Below, one piece after another: positions 28,867 through 38,054 of a stretch of DNA of 64,000 nt. Source of the DNA: Streptococcus sp. 2342. GTDB taxonomy: Bacteria; Bacillota; Bacilli; Lactobacillales; Streptococcaceae. Numbering within the stretch: the first letter of the stretch is position 1; every line of letters starts with the position of its first letter. The stretch is from contig NZ_VMLR01000003.1 of NCBI RefSeq assembly GCF_013276795.1, forward strand, positions 496,001-560,000. Reading direction: 5' to 3'. The notes beneath the pieces are model-generated. The model did no database searches, was not told where the DNA came from, and worked only from the letters and a program-made list of their open reading frames with translations. The position numbers were made by a program, and so were the translations under genes.

Positions 28867-29628
28867 ATGACAAAAACATACGCTATTCGTCCACTTAGTT
28901 ATAGTAACTTTACCAATCGTGAGTTTGAAAGCCTGATGATGGATACTCATCAAAGTTTGACCACTTTTTCTAAGGCAAACAAGGACGAGGGCATGTATGC
29001 CAAGCATTTGGAGCCCTTCAAGACCAAGCTAGATGATTTTCAAGCTCAACTTGCGGCGGTGGAAACGAAAGAGTCTAGTAATCTGACAGAAGTTGATCGC
29101 AATCGTGATAGTGCTTTGGTCGGTCTCTTTACCCTTCATAGAGGATTTGCTAAGATTAAGGACGCCAAGCTCAAAGAAGCTCATGAAACTCTGAAACCAG
29201 TCTTTGCTAAGTATAAGGACATCACCAAGCACAGCAATGATGTGGAGACGGCAGAAATCAAGAGTCTTCTCAAAACGCTTAGTGAAACACCCTATCATGA
29301 GGCAGTGACCAGTCTAGGACTGACACCTATGCTGACGGCTGTGGTCAATGCTCAAGAGGAATATGACCAAGTGGAAAGTAAGGCGCGTGCTTCTAAGTCT
29401 GCCAAGGAAGTTGGCAAGACCAGACAACTCCGTACTGAACTTTCAACCAGCTACGACCTCTTTATGCGCTATACCGCAGCCAGTGCAGAAGCCTATCCTG
29501 AAAAGGAACACCTGACTCAACTCCTCAAGGAACTCAATAGCATCCGAGATAGCAAACGCCGTCTTATCACTAGTAGCAAGAAAGATAAAAAGACCAAACC
29601 AGCAGAACCAGCCCAAGCAGCAGGATAA
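28867..29628 (+). CDS. DUF6261-like protein of unknown function
   Basis: 253 residues from the ATG at 28867, where the protein begins MTKTYAIRPLSYSNFTNREF; the frame is open further upstream but has no better start. Almost entirely helical and charged, with a Lys/Pro/Ala-rich tail (about 235-253); no membrane segment, no recognisable catalytic motif. I associate it with the DUF6261 family, moderately sure. Codon use is like the core genes, unlike the AT-rich genes that follow. It has terminators on both sides, so it is a stand-alone unit inside the split RM locus. Confidence 0.65.
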   Translation: MTKTYAIRPLSYSNFTNREFESLMMDTHQSLTTFSKANKDEGMYAKHLEPFKTKLDDFQAQLAAVETKESSNLTEVDRNRDSALVGLFTLHRGFAKIKDAKLKEAHETLKPVFAKYKDITKHSNDVETAEIKSLLKTLSETPYHEAVTSLGLTPMLTAVVNAQEEYDQVESKARASKSAKEVGKTRQLRTELSTSYDLFMRYTAASAEAYPEKEHLTQLLKELNSIRDSKRRLITSSKKDKKTKPAEPAQAAG

Positions 29629-29634
29629 AGACAA

Positions 29635-29667
29635 CCCCTTAGAAGCGGATTTCTAAGGGGATTTTTG
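29635..29667 (+). terminator. Rho-independent terminator after the DUF6261-like gene
   Basis: CCCCTTAGAA / TTCTAAGGGG, 6-base loop, then ATTTTTG. The AT-rich region begins just after it. Confidence 0.85.
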
Positions 29668-29770
29668 TAGTTTCGTGGTATAATTTTAATAGAAAGTAAT
29701 ATTAGACTACATTTTGCATTGAAAATGGATATTTATATTTTATCATCAGCTAATAAAAGGAAAAATTATT

Positions 29771-30844
29771 ATGGAGAATTTAAATTTTAAAGTGGAACAA
29801 TTCAAAAAGAATATACTTACTAAGAAACTGAATATTTTAATTGGCTCGGGTGTATCTTATCCATCAATACCTTTAATGAGTCACTTTGCTAAGGATGAAA
29901 ATGGTATAATTGTCTCTAAAGATATAGCGAATAAAAATTTAGAAAAACATATATTGAAAGTTAGTTCTTTTTTACCTTTTAATCATAATGATAGAATTAA
30001 GTATTTTGTTGAAAAAATGGATAAACAGATTTTGTATTCTGCGAAATATTTTACTAAACTAAAGAATTTTACCACTTTTGAGATTAGTATTGATTTTGTA
30101 TTAGAACGATATGTAAGGTTCTTAGAAAAAGTAATTACATTGCTTTACATTTCAAATTCCAGAACGGTTTCAAAGAGTGTTAATGTTTTTACAACAAATT
30201 ATGATTTGTTTATTGAAAGAGCCTTGGATTTATTAATGAAAAACGATAACTTCATATTTAATGATGGTTCCAATGGTTATTTCTATAAAGTGTTAGATAG
30301 TTCTAATTATAATAAAAGTGTGGCGTATAGAGGATTAAATGAAAATTATTTAAATGAGCTTCCTTCAGTTTCCTTAATTAAACCTCACGGATCTATGAAT
30401 TGGGAAAGAGGCGAAAATAATCAGATTCTAATAAGAACGTGTACTGTTAATCACCCAGTTGTTGTTAGACCTACTGGACTTGAAGGACAAGAAACATATC
30501 TTAACAATCATTTTCATGATATGTTAAGAATATTCCAACTCGAGTTAGATAAACCTCAATCAGTGTTAATTGTTATAGGATTTTCTTTTCAAGATGATCA
30601 TATTGCCAAGATGATAAGGAGATCCTTAAAGAATCCAGAGTTAATGATTTATATATTTTGCTATGCTGATAGCGATTTTGATGTTATTAAGAAGAACTTA
30701 TCTCTTGATAATATTCCTAGGAATCTTCAGATAGTGTTACCATGTGATTTGGAAGTCGAAAATAAGAACATTTTGAGTACAAGTGGGAATTTTGATATAA
30801 GTAGTCTGACAAAGTTATTTATCATTGAGGATGATGAAGTATAA
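29771..30844 (+). CDS. SIR2-like NADase/deacetylase-fold protein, first of two
   Basis: 357 residues. SIR2-like motifs: Gly loop ILIGSGVSY (GSG at 25-27), TTNYD at 141-145 (catalytic Asn region), HGS with H206, and GFSFQDDHI at 270-278. In defence systems proteins of this type degrade NAD+ when phage is sensed, killing or arresting the cell. AAAGGA precedes the ATG. The stop overlaps the HerA start in TAATG. Strongly AT-rich compared with flanking genes, which suggests transfer. It has no membrane segment and is not closely similar to the second SIR2 protein downstream. Confidence 0.85.
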   Translation: MENLNFKVEQFKKNILTKKLNILIGSGVSYPSIPLMSHFAKDENGIIVSKDIANKNLEKHILKVSSFLPFNHNDRIKYFVEKMDKQILYSAKYFTKLKNFTTFEISIDFVLERYVRFLEKVITLLYISNSRTVSKSVNVFTTNYDLFIERALDLLMKNDNFIFNDGSNGYFYKVLDSSNYNKSVAYRGLNENYLNELPSVSLIKPHGSMNWERGENNQILIRTCTVNHPVVVRPTGLEGQETYLNNHFHDMLRIFQLELDKPQSVLIVIGFSFQDDHIAKMIRRSLKNPELMIYIFCYADSDFDVIKKNLSLDNIPRNLQIVLPCDLEVENKNILSTSGNFDISSLTKLFIIEDDEV

Positions 30845-32706
30845 TGAATCGAGTTGTGAAAAAATTAGGTGTAATCGTAGGTGTTGATGGCGATATTTCT
30901 CAAGTTGGAATGTATCATTTATCTAATGATGCTGAATATCTATGGTATGGTGATGTGTTACAAGGTGCAAAAATCGGAGCATATCTGACAATTTTGCAGA
31001 ATAATGTAAAAATTATCGCTTCTGTTGTTACTGAAAAAGTTGCTGATCAACAAAATACAATTCGAAGTACAGAATTTGACAATCGATTTTCAAAGAATTC
31101 TATAAATCGAATTGTTCATTTGAAAACTAAAGGTGTTATTGAAAAAGGTGAATTTCAAGTAACAAGTCAATATGTACCTATGATTGGTAATGAAGTATGT
31201 ATTACTTCAAAAAAAGACTTAGAATTAATATATGGGATTAATACGTCTGAGCCGACAATTTCTATTGGAAAATCAATCTTAGAAGGTCAAGTTATCCCTT
31301 TATCAATTAATAAGATTTTTGCCTCCCATATTGGTGTTTTTGGGAATACTGGTAGCGGTAAATCAAATACATTGCATAAGTTATTTTTAGAATTATTTCG
31401 GTCTGACTATAGAGAAAAAATTTTAGAGCTTTCAAAATTCTATGTTATTGATTTTAATGGTGAATATACAAAAGATGATAGTTTTGATGTCATAGAAAAT
31501 AAGAAGGTGTTTGATATAGATACTAGAAATCAAACCAATAATAAAATTCCAATCACTTCAGATTATTTATTTGATCCTGATATTTTGTCAATCCTATTTG
31601 GAGCAACAATAGCTACACAAGTGCCATTTTTGAGAAAAGCGCTTAAAATATGGGAGGAGAATAAATTTGATGGTACTAGTATTGCAAGATTTGTTGTGGG
31701 AACATTGAAAAAGATTTTAACTACTGGGAATTCTGCGAGTTTGGATTCTAAAGATAATTGGACATCGATTGCAGAGAAATACATTAACAGTGATTTATTT
31801 ACTGTCTTAAAAAATAATTTGTATTACAATTCTGCACGTGAATCCTATTTTACAAAGAGGAACGGTGATACTTGCTATATAATTAATGCGAATACTCCAA
31901 TAGAAAACTCCGAAATACATTATCTACGAATTAATGAAATTGAAGAAGCTTTATGTAATAAATTTGACGCACTCCCAGAAATTGACAAATTGAAGTTTCA
32001 TCTTGATTTTCAAAAAGTACATCAATCAGCTTGGAAATCAACAAACATTGAGCATATTAATCCTTTATTTCATAGAATTGATACAGCTCTAAATAGTTTG
32101 AAAAAAGTTGTTGAAGTTAAAGAGAGTATTGATGGAGATTTTTCCAGTCTAAATATTATTAATCTCGTACATGCTAATCAGGAGATTACCAGACTAATTC
32201 CAATGCTTATTTCAAAAATGGTTTATGATAAACAGAAAGAGAATATAAATCGAGAAGATGTTACATGTACTAGTCATTTAATTATTGATGAAGCACATAA
32301 TATTTTAAATGCTCAAAATCATTCTGTAGGAGATACTTGGCAGGACTACAGATTGAGTATTTTTGAGGAAATCATTAAGGAAGGGCGAAAATTTGGTTTC
32401 TACTTAACGTTATCTAGTCAACGACCGGCAGATATTTCACCGACTATTCTTTCACAAGTTCATAATTATTTCATCCATAGATTGGTTAATGATAATGATT
32501 TACGAATGTTGGTGAATACTATGCCTACGCTGGATAAAACTTCCTTTAATAAAATTCCTAGTTTAGGTAAAGGAGAGGCTATAATTACTGGTAATGCTAT
32601 TCAAGTTCCAGTATTTGTGAAAGTAGATAAAGAAGAAATAATTAGACCGAATAGTGATGATGTTATTTTAACAGAATTATGGAGTAGAAATGATGGTAAA
32701 AGTTAA
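30844..32706 (+). CDS. herA: HerA/FtsK-type hexameric ATPase (DUF87)
   Basis: 620 residues. Layout: an N-terminal beta-rich HAS-barrel-like domain (about 1-150), then the RecA/HerA ATPase with Walker A GNTGSGKS at 167-174, Walker B LIIDEAH (D482, E483), and SSQRPADISPT (R527) as the HerA-type motif near the subunit interface. In known Sir2-HerA systems HerA forms a hexamer that assembles with SIR2 subunits and controls NAD+ or DNA attack. Its start overlaps the stop of the first SIR2 gene by one base and its end overlaps the second SIR2 gene by 17 bases, so all three are one operon. Confidence 0.9.
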   Translation: MNRVVKKLGVIVGVDGDISQVGMYHLSNDAEYLWYGDVLQGAKIGAYLTILQNNVKIIASVVTEKVADQQNTIRSTEFDNRFSKNSINRIVHLKTKGVIEKGEFQVTSQYVPMIGNEVCITSKKDLELIYGINTSEPTISIGKSILEGQVIPLSINKIFASHIGVFGNTGSGKSNTLHKLFLELFRSDYREKILELSKFYVIDFNGEYTKDDSFDVIENKKVFDIDTRNQTNNKIPITSDYLFDPDILSILFGATIATQVPFLRKALKIWEENKFDGTSIARFVVGTLKKILTTGNSASLDSKDNWTSIAEKYINSDLFTVLKNNLYYNSARESYFTKRNGDTCYIINANTPIENSEIHYLRINEIEEALCNKFDALPEIDKLKFHLDFQKVHQSAWKSTNIEHINPLFHRIDTALNSLKKVVEVKESIDGDFSSLNIINLVHANQEITRLIPMLISKMVYDKQKENINREDVTCTSHLIIDEAHNILNAQNHSVGDTWQDYRLSIFEEIIKEGRKFGFYLTLSSQRPADISPTILSQVHNYFIHRLVNDNDLRMLVNTMPTLDKTSFNKIPSLGKGEAIITGNAIQVPVFVKVDKEEIIRPNSDDVILTELWSRNDGKS

Positions 32707-34063
32707 AGGAAAACTTATTGAAGGGGGCAGAGAATCTGACAATGAGAATGGTTTTACATTGCCTGAAGATGTCATTCAAGCAACAATTAACGGAGATTTA
32801 GTATTGTTCTGTGGTGCAGGTGTAAGTACAGAGTCAAAAAAAGTTATGCCTACTTCATTTTATACGGATATAAAAGATGAGTTGGAATATAAAAATCATA
32901 TTGAAGTAGATGATAATCTATCCTTTTCTAAGTTGATGAGTTTGTTTTGTGAAAATGTCGTAAATGGTAGAAAAGAACTATTTAAAAGGATAAATAGAAG
33001 ATTTCAAATGATCGATAATTTTCCGGAACTATATGGTATTGCTTCAGAATTTCACAAAGAAGTTGCTAAAATTCCACAGGTTGGCACTGTGATAACAACT
33101 AATTGGGATACTTTGTTTGAAGACAATTGTGATATGTTTCCAATTATTTATAATGAAGATGTTGCTTTGTGGGATACATTTGATAAAAGGGTTTTTAAAA
33201 TTCATGGTTCTATTAAAAATATAGGTTCAATTATTGCAACTGAGAATGACTATGAAAATTGCTATAAAAAATTGTCAACAAAACCTATTGGGGATAGGTT
33301 AAAAACTATCTTATCAACAAAAACAGTAGTATTTGTAGGTTTTTCTTTCGGTGACGAAGATTTGAATAAAATTATTGAAATTCTTTCAGATGATTTGGGA
33401 CAGTTTGCAAATCAATTTTATTTAGTGACAATTGATGAAAAGTGGTTGGAGAAGCACCCTAAAAATATAATCCCGATTATTACTGATGGAACATTTTTTG
33501 TTAAGTCTTTGAAAAATGAACTTATTCAGCAAGGAACTCTGATTGACAGTATGGTATATCGTTTTGCAGAAGATACAAATGAAATTTTGATAAATGCACA
33601 TTTAAGTTGGATGAATGATGAAAAGTTTCATGAAATTTTGCAAGAGTATCCTGAACTATTATTGACAATTGCCTACCAAGATGGTTTAATACATGCTTTT
33701 CAAAGATGCATAGCAGATAAAAAATCAGGGAAAATATTAATTCCAAATTATACTCATGAGGTTATTCATAGTTATTTATATTTATCTAACCTAAGGATGA
33801 GTGAAGATGAATATTTACGAGCCTACTATGACATAGGCTATTCTGATGGTTTTTTGGCCTTAGAATTGTTTGCTCGTGGAAAAAATGAAGATGCTTTATT
33901 ACCACCTATATTTTATTTTAATGGTAAAAATTTTGATGATTTAGAAACATTATTATCCTACTTAAATGATAATAGAATTCCAAAACTTTACCATTATTGT
34001 AAAGAGAATGTTATCCCCTATAAGAATGGGGGAATCCCTCATTGTATGCCATGGTATTGTTAG
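32690..34063 (+). CDS. SIR2-like protein, second of two, with extra C-terminal domain
   Basis: 457 residues. SIR2 motifs: LFCGAGVSTE (GAG at 42-44), TTNWD at 136-140, HGS with H172, and GFSFGDEDL at 217-225. After the SIR2 domain (about 1-270) comes a ~185-residue region rich in helix-forming and aromatic residues that I do not recognise and that the first SIR2 protein lacks. GGAG sits about 6 bases before the paired ATGs, inside the herA end. AT-rich like its two neighbours. Ends 22 bases before the broken hsdS. Confidence 0.85.
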   Translation: MMVKVKGKLIEGGRESDNENGFTLPEDVIQATINGDLVLFCGAGVSTESKKVMPTSFYTDIKDELEYKNHIEVDDNLSFSKLMSLFCENVVNGRKELFKRINRRFQMIDNFPELYGIASEFHKEVAKIPQVGTVITTNWDTLFEDNCDMFPIIYNEDVALWDTFDKRVFKIHGSIKNIGSIIATENDYENCYKKLSTKPIGDRLKTILSTKTVVFVGFSFGDEDLNKIIEILSDDLGQFANQFYLVTIDEKWLEKHPKNIIPIITDGTFFVKSLKNELIQQGTLIDSMVYRFAEDTNEILINAHLSWMNDEKFHEILQEYPELLLTIAYQDGLIHAFQRCIADKKSGKILIPNYTHEVIHSYLYLSNLRMSEDEYLRAYYDIGYSDGFLALELFARGKNEDALLPPIFYFNGKNFDDLETLLSYLNDNRIPKLYHYCKENVIPYKNGGIPHCMPWYC

Positions 34064-34085
34064 ATATATTTTAGTGGAGATTTAA

Positions 34086-35315
34086 ATGATGAAACAGAGT
34101 AATCCCAGAATAAGATTTGAAAAGTTTAGTAACAAGTAGGATAATTACAAATTAGGTCAGCTGGGAAGTTTTAAATCAGGTATAGGCTTTCCAGATAGTC
34201 AACAAGGTGGTACAGAAGGAATTCCATTTTTTAAGGTTTCTGATATGAATAATATTGGAAATGAAACTGAGATGAGAAATGCAAACAATTATGTTACACA
34301 GGAGCAAATTGCGAAAAATAGCTGGAATGTTGTTAAAGACACCCCAGCTATCATCTTTGCCAAAGTCGGTGCTGCATTGATGTTAAATAGAAAACGGTTA
34401 GTTACTAAAACTTTTCTGATTGACAATAATACTATGAGTTATTCTCTTAATAAATCATGGGATAAAGATTTTGGTTTGACATTATTTCAAACGATATATT
34501 TGCCCAAGTATGCACAAATCGGTGCCCTTCCTTCATACAATGCTAGTGATATAGCGACGATAAAGGTTAATGTGCCTAATATTCAAGAACAAACTGCTAT
34601 CGGCTCTCTTTTCCGCACCCTCGACGACCTTCTTGCAAGCTACAAGGATAATCTGACCAACTACCAATCTCTCAAGGCGACCATGCTCTCCAAGATGTTT
34701 CCCAAGATTGGACAGACAGTCCCTGAGATTCGTTTGGATGGATTTGAAGGTGAGTGGGAGCTTTGTGAAATTAATGATTTAGCTGATGACTTTCAAAGTG
34801 GTGGCACTCCAAAAACAAATGTTCAGGAATATTGGGATGGGGATATTCCTTGGATTCAGTCATCTGACTTAGGGATAAATTGTCTATTTGAGATTAAAGT
34901 TCAAAAAAGTATTTCTGAGAAAGGTTTGGAAAATTCATCAGCCAAAATAATACCAAAGGATTCAATTGCGGTTGTTACGAGAGTTGGAGTTGGGAAGTTA
35001 GCGGTTTTGCGTCATGAATACGCAACAAGTCAGGATTTTTTATCACTCTCAAATCTTAAATCAAATATAGAGTTCACAGCATATTTGCTTTATAGATTAC
35101 TTCAAAAGGAGGTTACCCAACTTCAAGGAACATCAATAAAGGGTATTACTAAAGGGGAATTACTATCGAAAAAAGTATTTATCCCATCTCTCCCTGAACA
35201 ACAAGCCATCGGTGCCTACTTCTCAAACCTCGATAACCTCATCAACTCTCACCAAGAAAAAATTTCTCAATTGGAAACACTCAAAAAGAAGCTCTTGCAA
35301 GATATGTTTATTTAA
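34086..35315 (+). pseudogene. hsdS: Type I RM specificity subunit HsdS with in-frame amber stop
   Basis: The natural start is the ATG pair at 34086, behind GTGGAGA. Codon 18 (34137-34139) is TAG where HsdS proteins normally have Trp in the F..xW(D/E)xxKLG motif, so one G-to-A change explains it; the frame is intact afterwards to the TAA at 35313-35315. Two target-recognition domains are visible, separated by the conserved spacer EQTAIGSLFRTLDDLLASY and closed by EQQAIGAYFSNLDNLINSH. The first downstream ATG (34245) would drop the first 53 codons and damage the first recognition domain. Recognition domains are AT-rich and conserved spacers are not, the usual shuffled mosaic. HsdM plus HsdR would be inactive unless another hsdS is present. 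Confidence 0.85.
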
Positions 35316-35322
35316 GGAGGAA

Positions 35323-35916
35323 ATGAATTTGAATGATTTATTTCAGCACTTTGAGTTTACTTTGTTAGTTTATTCTGCTTTATTTTCGCTCATAGGTTCT
35401 TTTATAGGATTTCTATTGCAAGTAATCGTTTCAACTAGTTTATCCAATAGAGGAAAAGTTAAGATTTATATTAAGTCGACTTCCCATAAACTAATAAGCA
35501 GAGTTTGGGGATTTGATAATTCAGTAAATGGAATGGTCTTTGGAGTTCCTTTGTCAATTGAGCTTCATAATACAAAGTCTAGAAAGCAAATTATTAGAAA
35601 TATGAATCTTGTTCTGTACGATAGAGGCGAACAGGTTAGAAAGATGAGACAAGTTACTTTTTCTGAAAAAGCAAATGAGAAATTCTTTTATGGTGAGAAT
35701 GGAGCGTATTCATTTCTAATTGATGCTTATGAAATAAAAAGATTTGATCTATATTTTGCTATTTCTCAAAAAGAATTTAATAGTGATTTTGATGAGGTTA
35801 GAATATCATATTTTGATTCTAAAGATAAATACCATGAGTTTAAAATTTTTGAGATTAGTGAACCATGGATTATATCCAAGAACAAGACCGATGATGATTG
35901 GAGAGCTATAAACTAA
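35323..35916 (+). CDS. Membrane-anchored protein of unknown function
   Basis: About 197 residues. One N-terminal membrane helix (about residues 12-38: LLVYSALFSLIGSFIGFLL), then a soluble domain of alternating beta-type segments (KVKIYIKS, GVPLSIELHN, MNLVLYDRG, FDLYFAISQ, VRISYFDS) suggesting a beta-sandwich. I do not recognise the family. AAGGAGG is only 2 bases before the ATG at 35323 but 8 bases before an in-frame TTG at 35329, so TTG may be the true start. AT-rich, placed between hsdS and hsdM as a second cargo slot. Confidence 0.65.
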   Translation: MNLNDLFQHFEFTLLVYSALFSLIGSFIGFLLQVIVSTSLSNRGKVKIYIKSTSHKLISRVWGFDNSVNGMVFGVPLSIELHNTKSRKQIIRNMNLVLYDRGEQVRKMRQVTFSEKANEKFFYGENGAYSFLIDAYEIKRFDLYFAISQKEFNSDFDEVRISYFDSKDKYHEFKIFEISEPWIISKNKTDDDWRAIN

Positions 35917-35953
35917 TATCAATCTCCTTGGAAAAAACTTAGAAAGAAACATT

Positions 35954-37555
35954 ATGGAAACAACACAAACGTCCCAGTCGCTCTACCAAGCTCTGTGGAA
36001 CTCAGCGGATGTTCTCCGCTCTAAGATGGATGCTAATGACTACAAGTCCTATCTTTTGGGCATGGTCTTTTATAAGTATCTGTCAGACAAGATGCTCTTT
36101 TTCGTGGCGGAGACTATGGAGGAGGGGAGTGAGAGTCTAGAGGCTGCCCTTGAGGTCTATCGTAACTACTATGAGGATGCGGACACCCACGAGGATCTTC
36201 TTGCAGTGATGAAGGACGAACTCAACTATAGTATCAAGCCTGAGTTGACCTTTACGGCTCTAGTAGCACGTGTCAATGAGGGGACTTTCCAGTTGGAAGA
36301 TTTGGCTCAGGGTTTTCGTGATATTGAGCAGAGTGATGAACTCTATGAAAACCTCTTTGAAGATATTGACCTCTATTCCAAAAAGCTAGGGGCGACTCCG
36401 CAAAAGCAAAACCAAACGGTGGCGGCAGTCATGAAAGAATTGGCTGTGCTAGACGTGGCTGGTCATGCTGGTGATATGCAGGGGGATGCTTATGAGTATC
36501 TGATCGGTCAGTTTGCGACTGACTCGGGTAAGAAGGCTGGTGAGTTCTATACCCCTCAACCAGTTGCCAAACTCATGACTCAGATTGCCTTTTTGGGTCG
36601 TGAGGACCAGCTAGGCTTTACCATCTATGATGCGACTATGGGCTCTGGCTCTCTCTTGCTTAACGCCAAGAAATATTCTCATAAACCGCAAACCGTTGTC
36701 TATTTTGGGCAGGAGCTCAATACCTCAACCTATAACTTGGCCCGGATGAACATGATTCTACACGGTGTTCCTGTTGAAAATCAATTTCTCCACAATGCTG
36801 ATACACTAGACGAAGACTGGCCGACTCAAGAACCGACTAACTTTGATGGTGTTCTGATGAACCCTCCCTACTCTGCCAAGTGGTCAGCAAATTCTGGCTT
36901 TATGGCGGATCCTCGTTTCTCTCCATTTGGGAAACTGGCGCCCCAATCCAAGGCTGATTTTGCCTTTCTCTTACATGGTTATTACCATCTTAAGCAGGAT
37001 AATGGGGTTATGGCTATCGTCCTTCCCCACGGTGTTCTTTTCCGTGGAAATGCAGAGGGAACTATTCGTAAGGCCTTGTTAGAAGAAGGGGCCATTGACA
37101 CGGTTATCGGTCTACCTGCTAACATTTTCTTTAATACCAGCATTCCGACCACGGTTATCATTCTCAAAAAGAACTGTACCAATCGTGATGTCTACTTTAT
37201 CGATGCTTCTAAGGAGTTTGATAAGGGCAAAAATCAGAATATCATAACAGATACTCATATCGAGAAGATTCTGGAAGCCTACAAGTCACGTGAGGAGATT
37301 GACAAGTTTGCCCATCTGGCAAGTTATGAAGAAATTGTCGAAAATGACTATAACCTCAATATCCCTCGCTATGTAGATACCTTTGAGGAAGAAGAAGTCG
37401 AACAACTAACAGATATCGTCAGCAAAATTAACGACACAAATAAAGCTATCGAAAGTCAAACAGCTTCATTGCTTGAAATGCTCGGTCAACTCCACGGAAC
37501 CACACCAGAAGCCGATGCTGAACTCGAAGAGTTTTTGAAAGAGTTTCAAGGGTAA
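35954..37555 (+). CDS. hsdM: Type I RM DNA (adenine-N6) methyltransferase HsdM
   Basis: 533 residues, full length. N-terminal helical domain, then the SAM-dependent methylase with GEFYTPQPVAKLM, the SAM loop YDATMGSGSLL, and the catalytic NPPY at 303-306 (FDGVLMNPPYSAKW); a C-terminal helical tail contacts HsdS. It methylates adenine in the sequence chosen by HsdS and also forms the core of the restriction complex. Composition is like core genes. It lies last in the split operon, after hsdS and a cargo gene, an order (R...S-M) unlike the common R-M-S or M-S-R. Confidence 0.95.
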   Translation: METTQTSQSLYQALWNSADVLRSKMDANDYKSYLLGMVFYKYLSDKMLFFVAETMEEGSESLEAALEVYRNYYEDADTHEDLLAVMKDELNYSIKPELTFTALVARVNEGTFQLEDLAQGFRDIEQSDELYENLFEDIDLYSKKLGATPQKQNQTVAAVMKELAVLDVAGHAGDMQGDAYEYLIGQFATDSGKKAGEFYTPQPVAKLMTQIAFLGREDQLGFTIYDATMGSGSLLLNAKKYSHKPQTVVYFGQELNTSTYNLARMNMILHGVPVENQFLHNADTLDEDWPTQEPTNFDGVLMNPPYSAKWSANSGFMADPRFSPFGKLAPQSKADFAFLLHGYYHLKQDNGVMAIVLPHGVLFRGNAEGTIRKALLEEGAIDTVIGLPANIFFNTSIPTTVIILKKNCTNRDVYFIDASKEFDKGKNQNIITDTHIEKILEAYKSREEIDKFAHLASYEEIVENDYNLNIPRYVDTFEEEEVEQLTDIVSKINDTNKAIESQTASLLEMLGQLHGTTPEADAELEEFLKEFQG

Positions 37556-37649
37556 GATGTAGTTGATTTATTCGCTCATATTCCACTCATTTTTAAGATA
37601 CAACTTTGTTTCTATATTTCCGGGGAACTAGTAGAAAGTAAGGAGAAAT

Positions 37650-38054
37650 ATGGAAAATAACAACAAACGTGCCCTTTGCCAGCAACTCTGGGCGAGAAAC
37701 AAATACCTCGTTTTGAGTCATTCTAGCAATATTTACAATGAGATTCGTCAGTATCTCAAGAATAAAGAGGTGGAGGCGAGTCTAGTTCAGGAGATGATTG
37801 ACCGTGCCTGTCAAATCCCAGAACACAGGGGTCAGGTTTGCAATGCCTTTCATCATATTTGGGGCTATTTTAAAAAGAAAGCGACAGATGCCGATCGCAA
37901 GGACTATATGCTCTTGCTGGATCGCTACCGCTTTGGTCAGGCTTCTCAGGAAGACTTGATTGCTAAGACTCGAGACTTGCTTGATCGCTATCCCAATACC
38001 TATTTGCAACATTCGACATTACTGAAAGGAGACTCCCATGAGACTTTGGTATGA
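37650..38054 (+). CDS. YbgA/DUF1722 family protein
   Basis: 134 residues, the size of the DUF1722 domain alone. The segment LWARNKYLVLSHSSNIYNEIRQYL matches the start of YbgA-type proteins (K-Y-L-x-x-x-H-S), and the pattern IPEHRGQVCNAFHHIWGYFKK is the second conserved block. YbgA is found beside DNA photolyase in enterobacteria, and its exact activity is unknown. AAGGAGA lies before the ATG. Its last 17 bases overlap the next gene, another presumed DNA-repair protein. Confidence 0.75.
   Translation: MENNNKRALCQQLWARNKYLVLSHSSNIYNEIRQYLKNKEVEASLVQEMIDRACQIPEHRGQVCNAFHHIWGYFKKKATDADRKDYMLLLDRYRFGQASQEDLIAKTRDLLDRYPNTYLQHSTLLKGDSHETLV

Noticed and set aside
32690..34063. Second SIR2 gene as a recent duplicate of the first
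   Set aside because: The two differ in length, motif spelling and C-terminal domain; only the short catalytic motifs are shared.
34245..35315. hsdS starting at the internal ATG 34245 as a normal gene
   Set aside because: It would lack about 53 conserved N-terminal residues; the real start with SD is at 34086 and is separated from this part only by the TAG codon.
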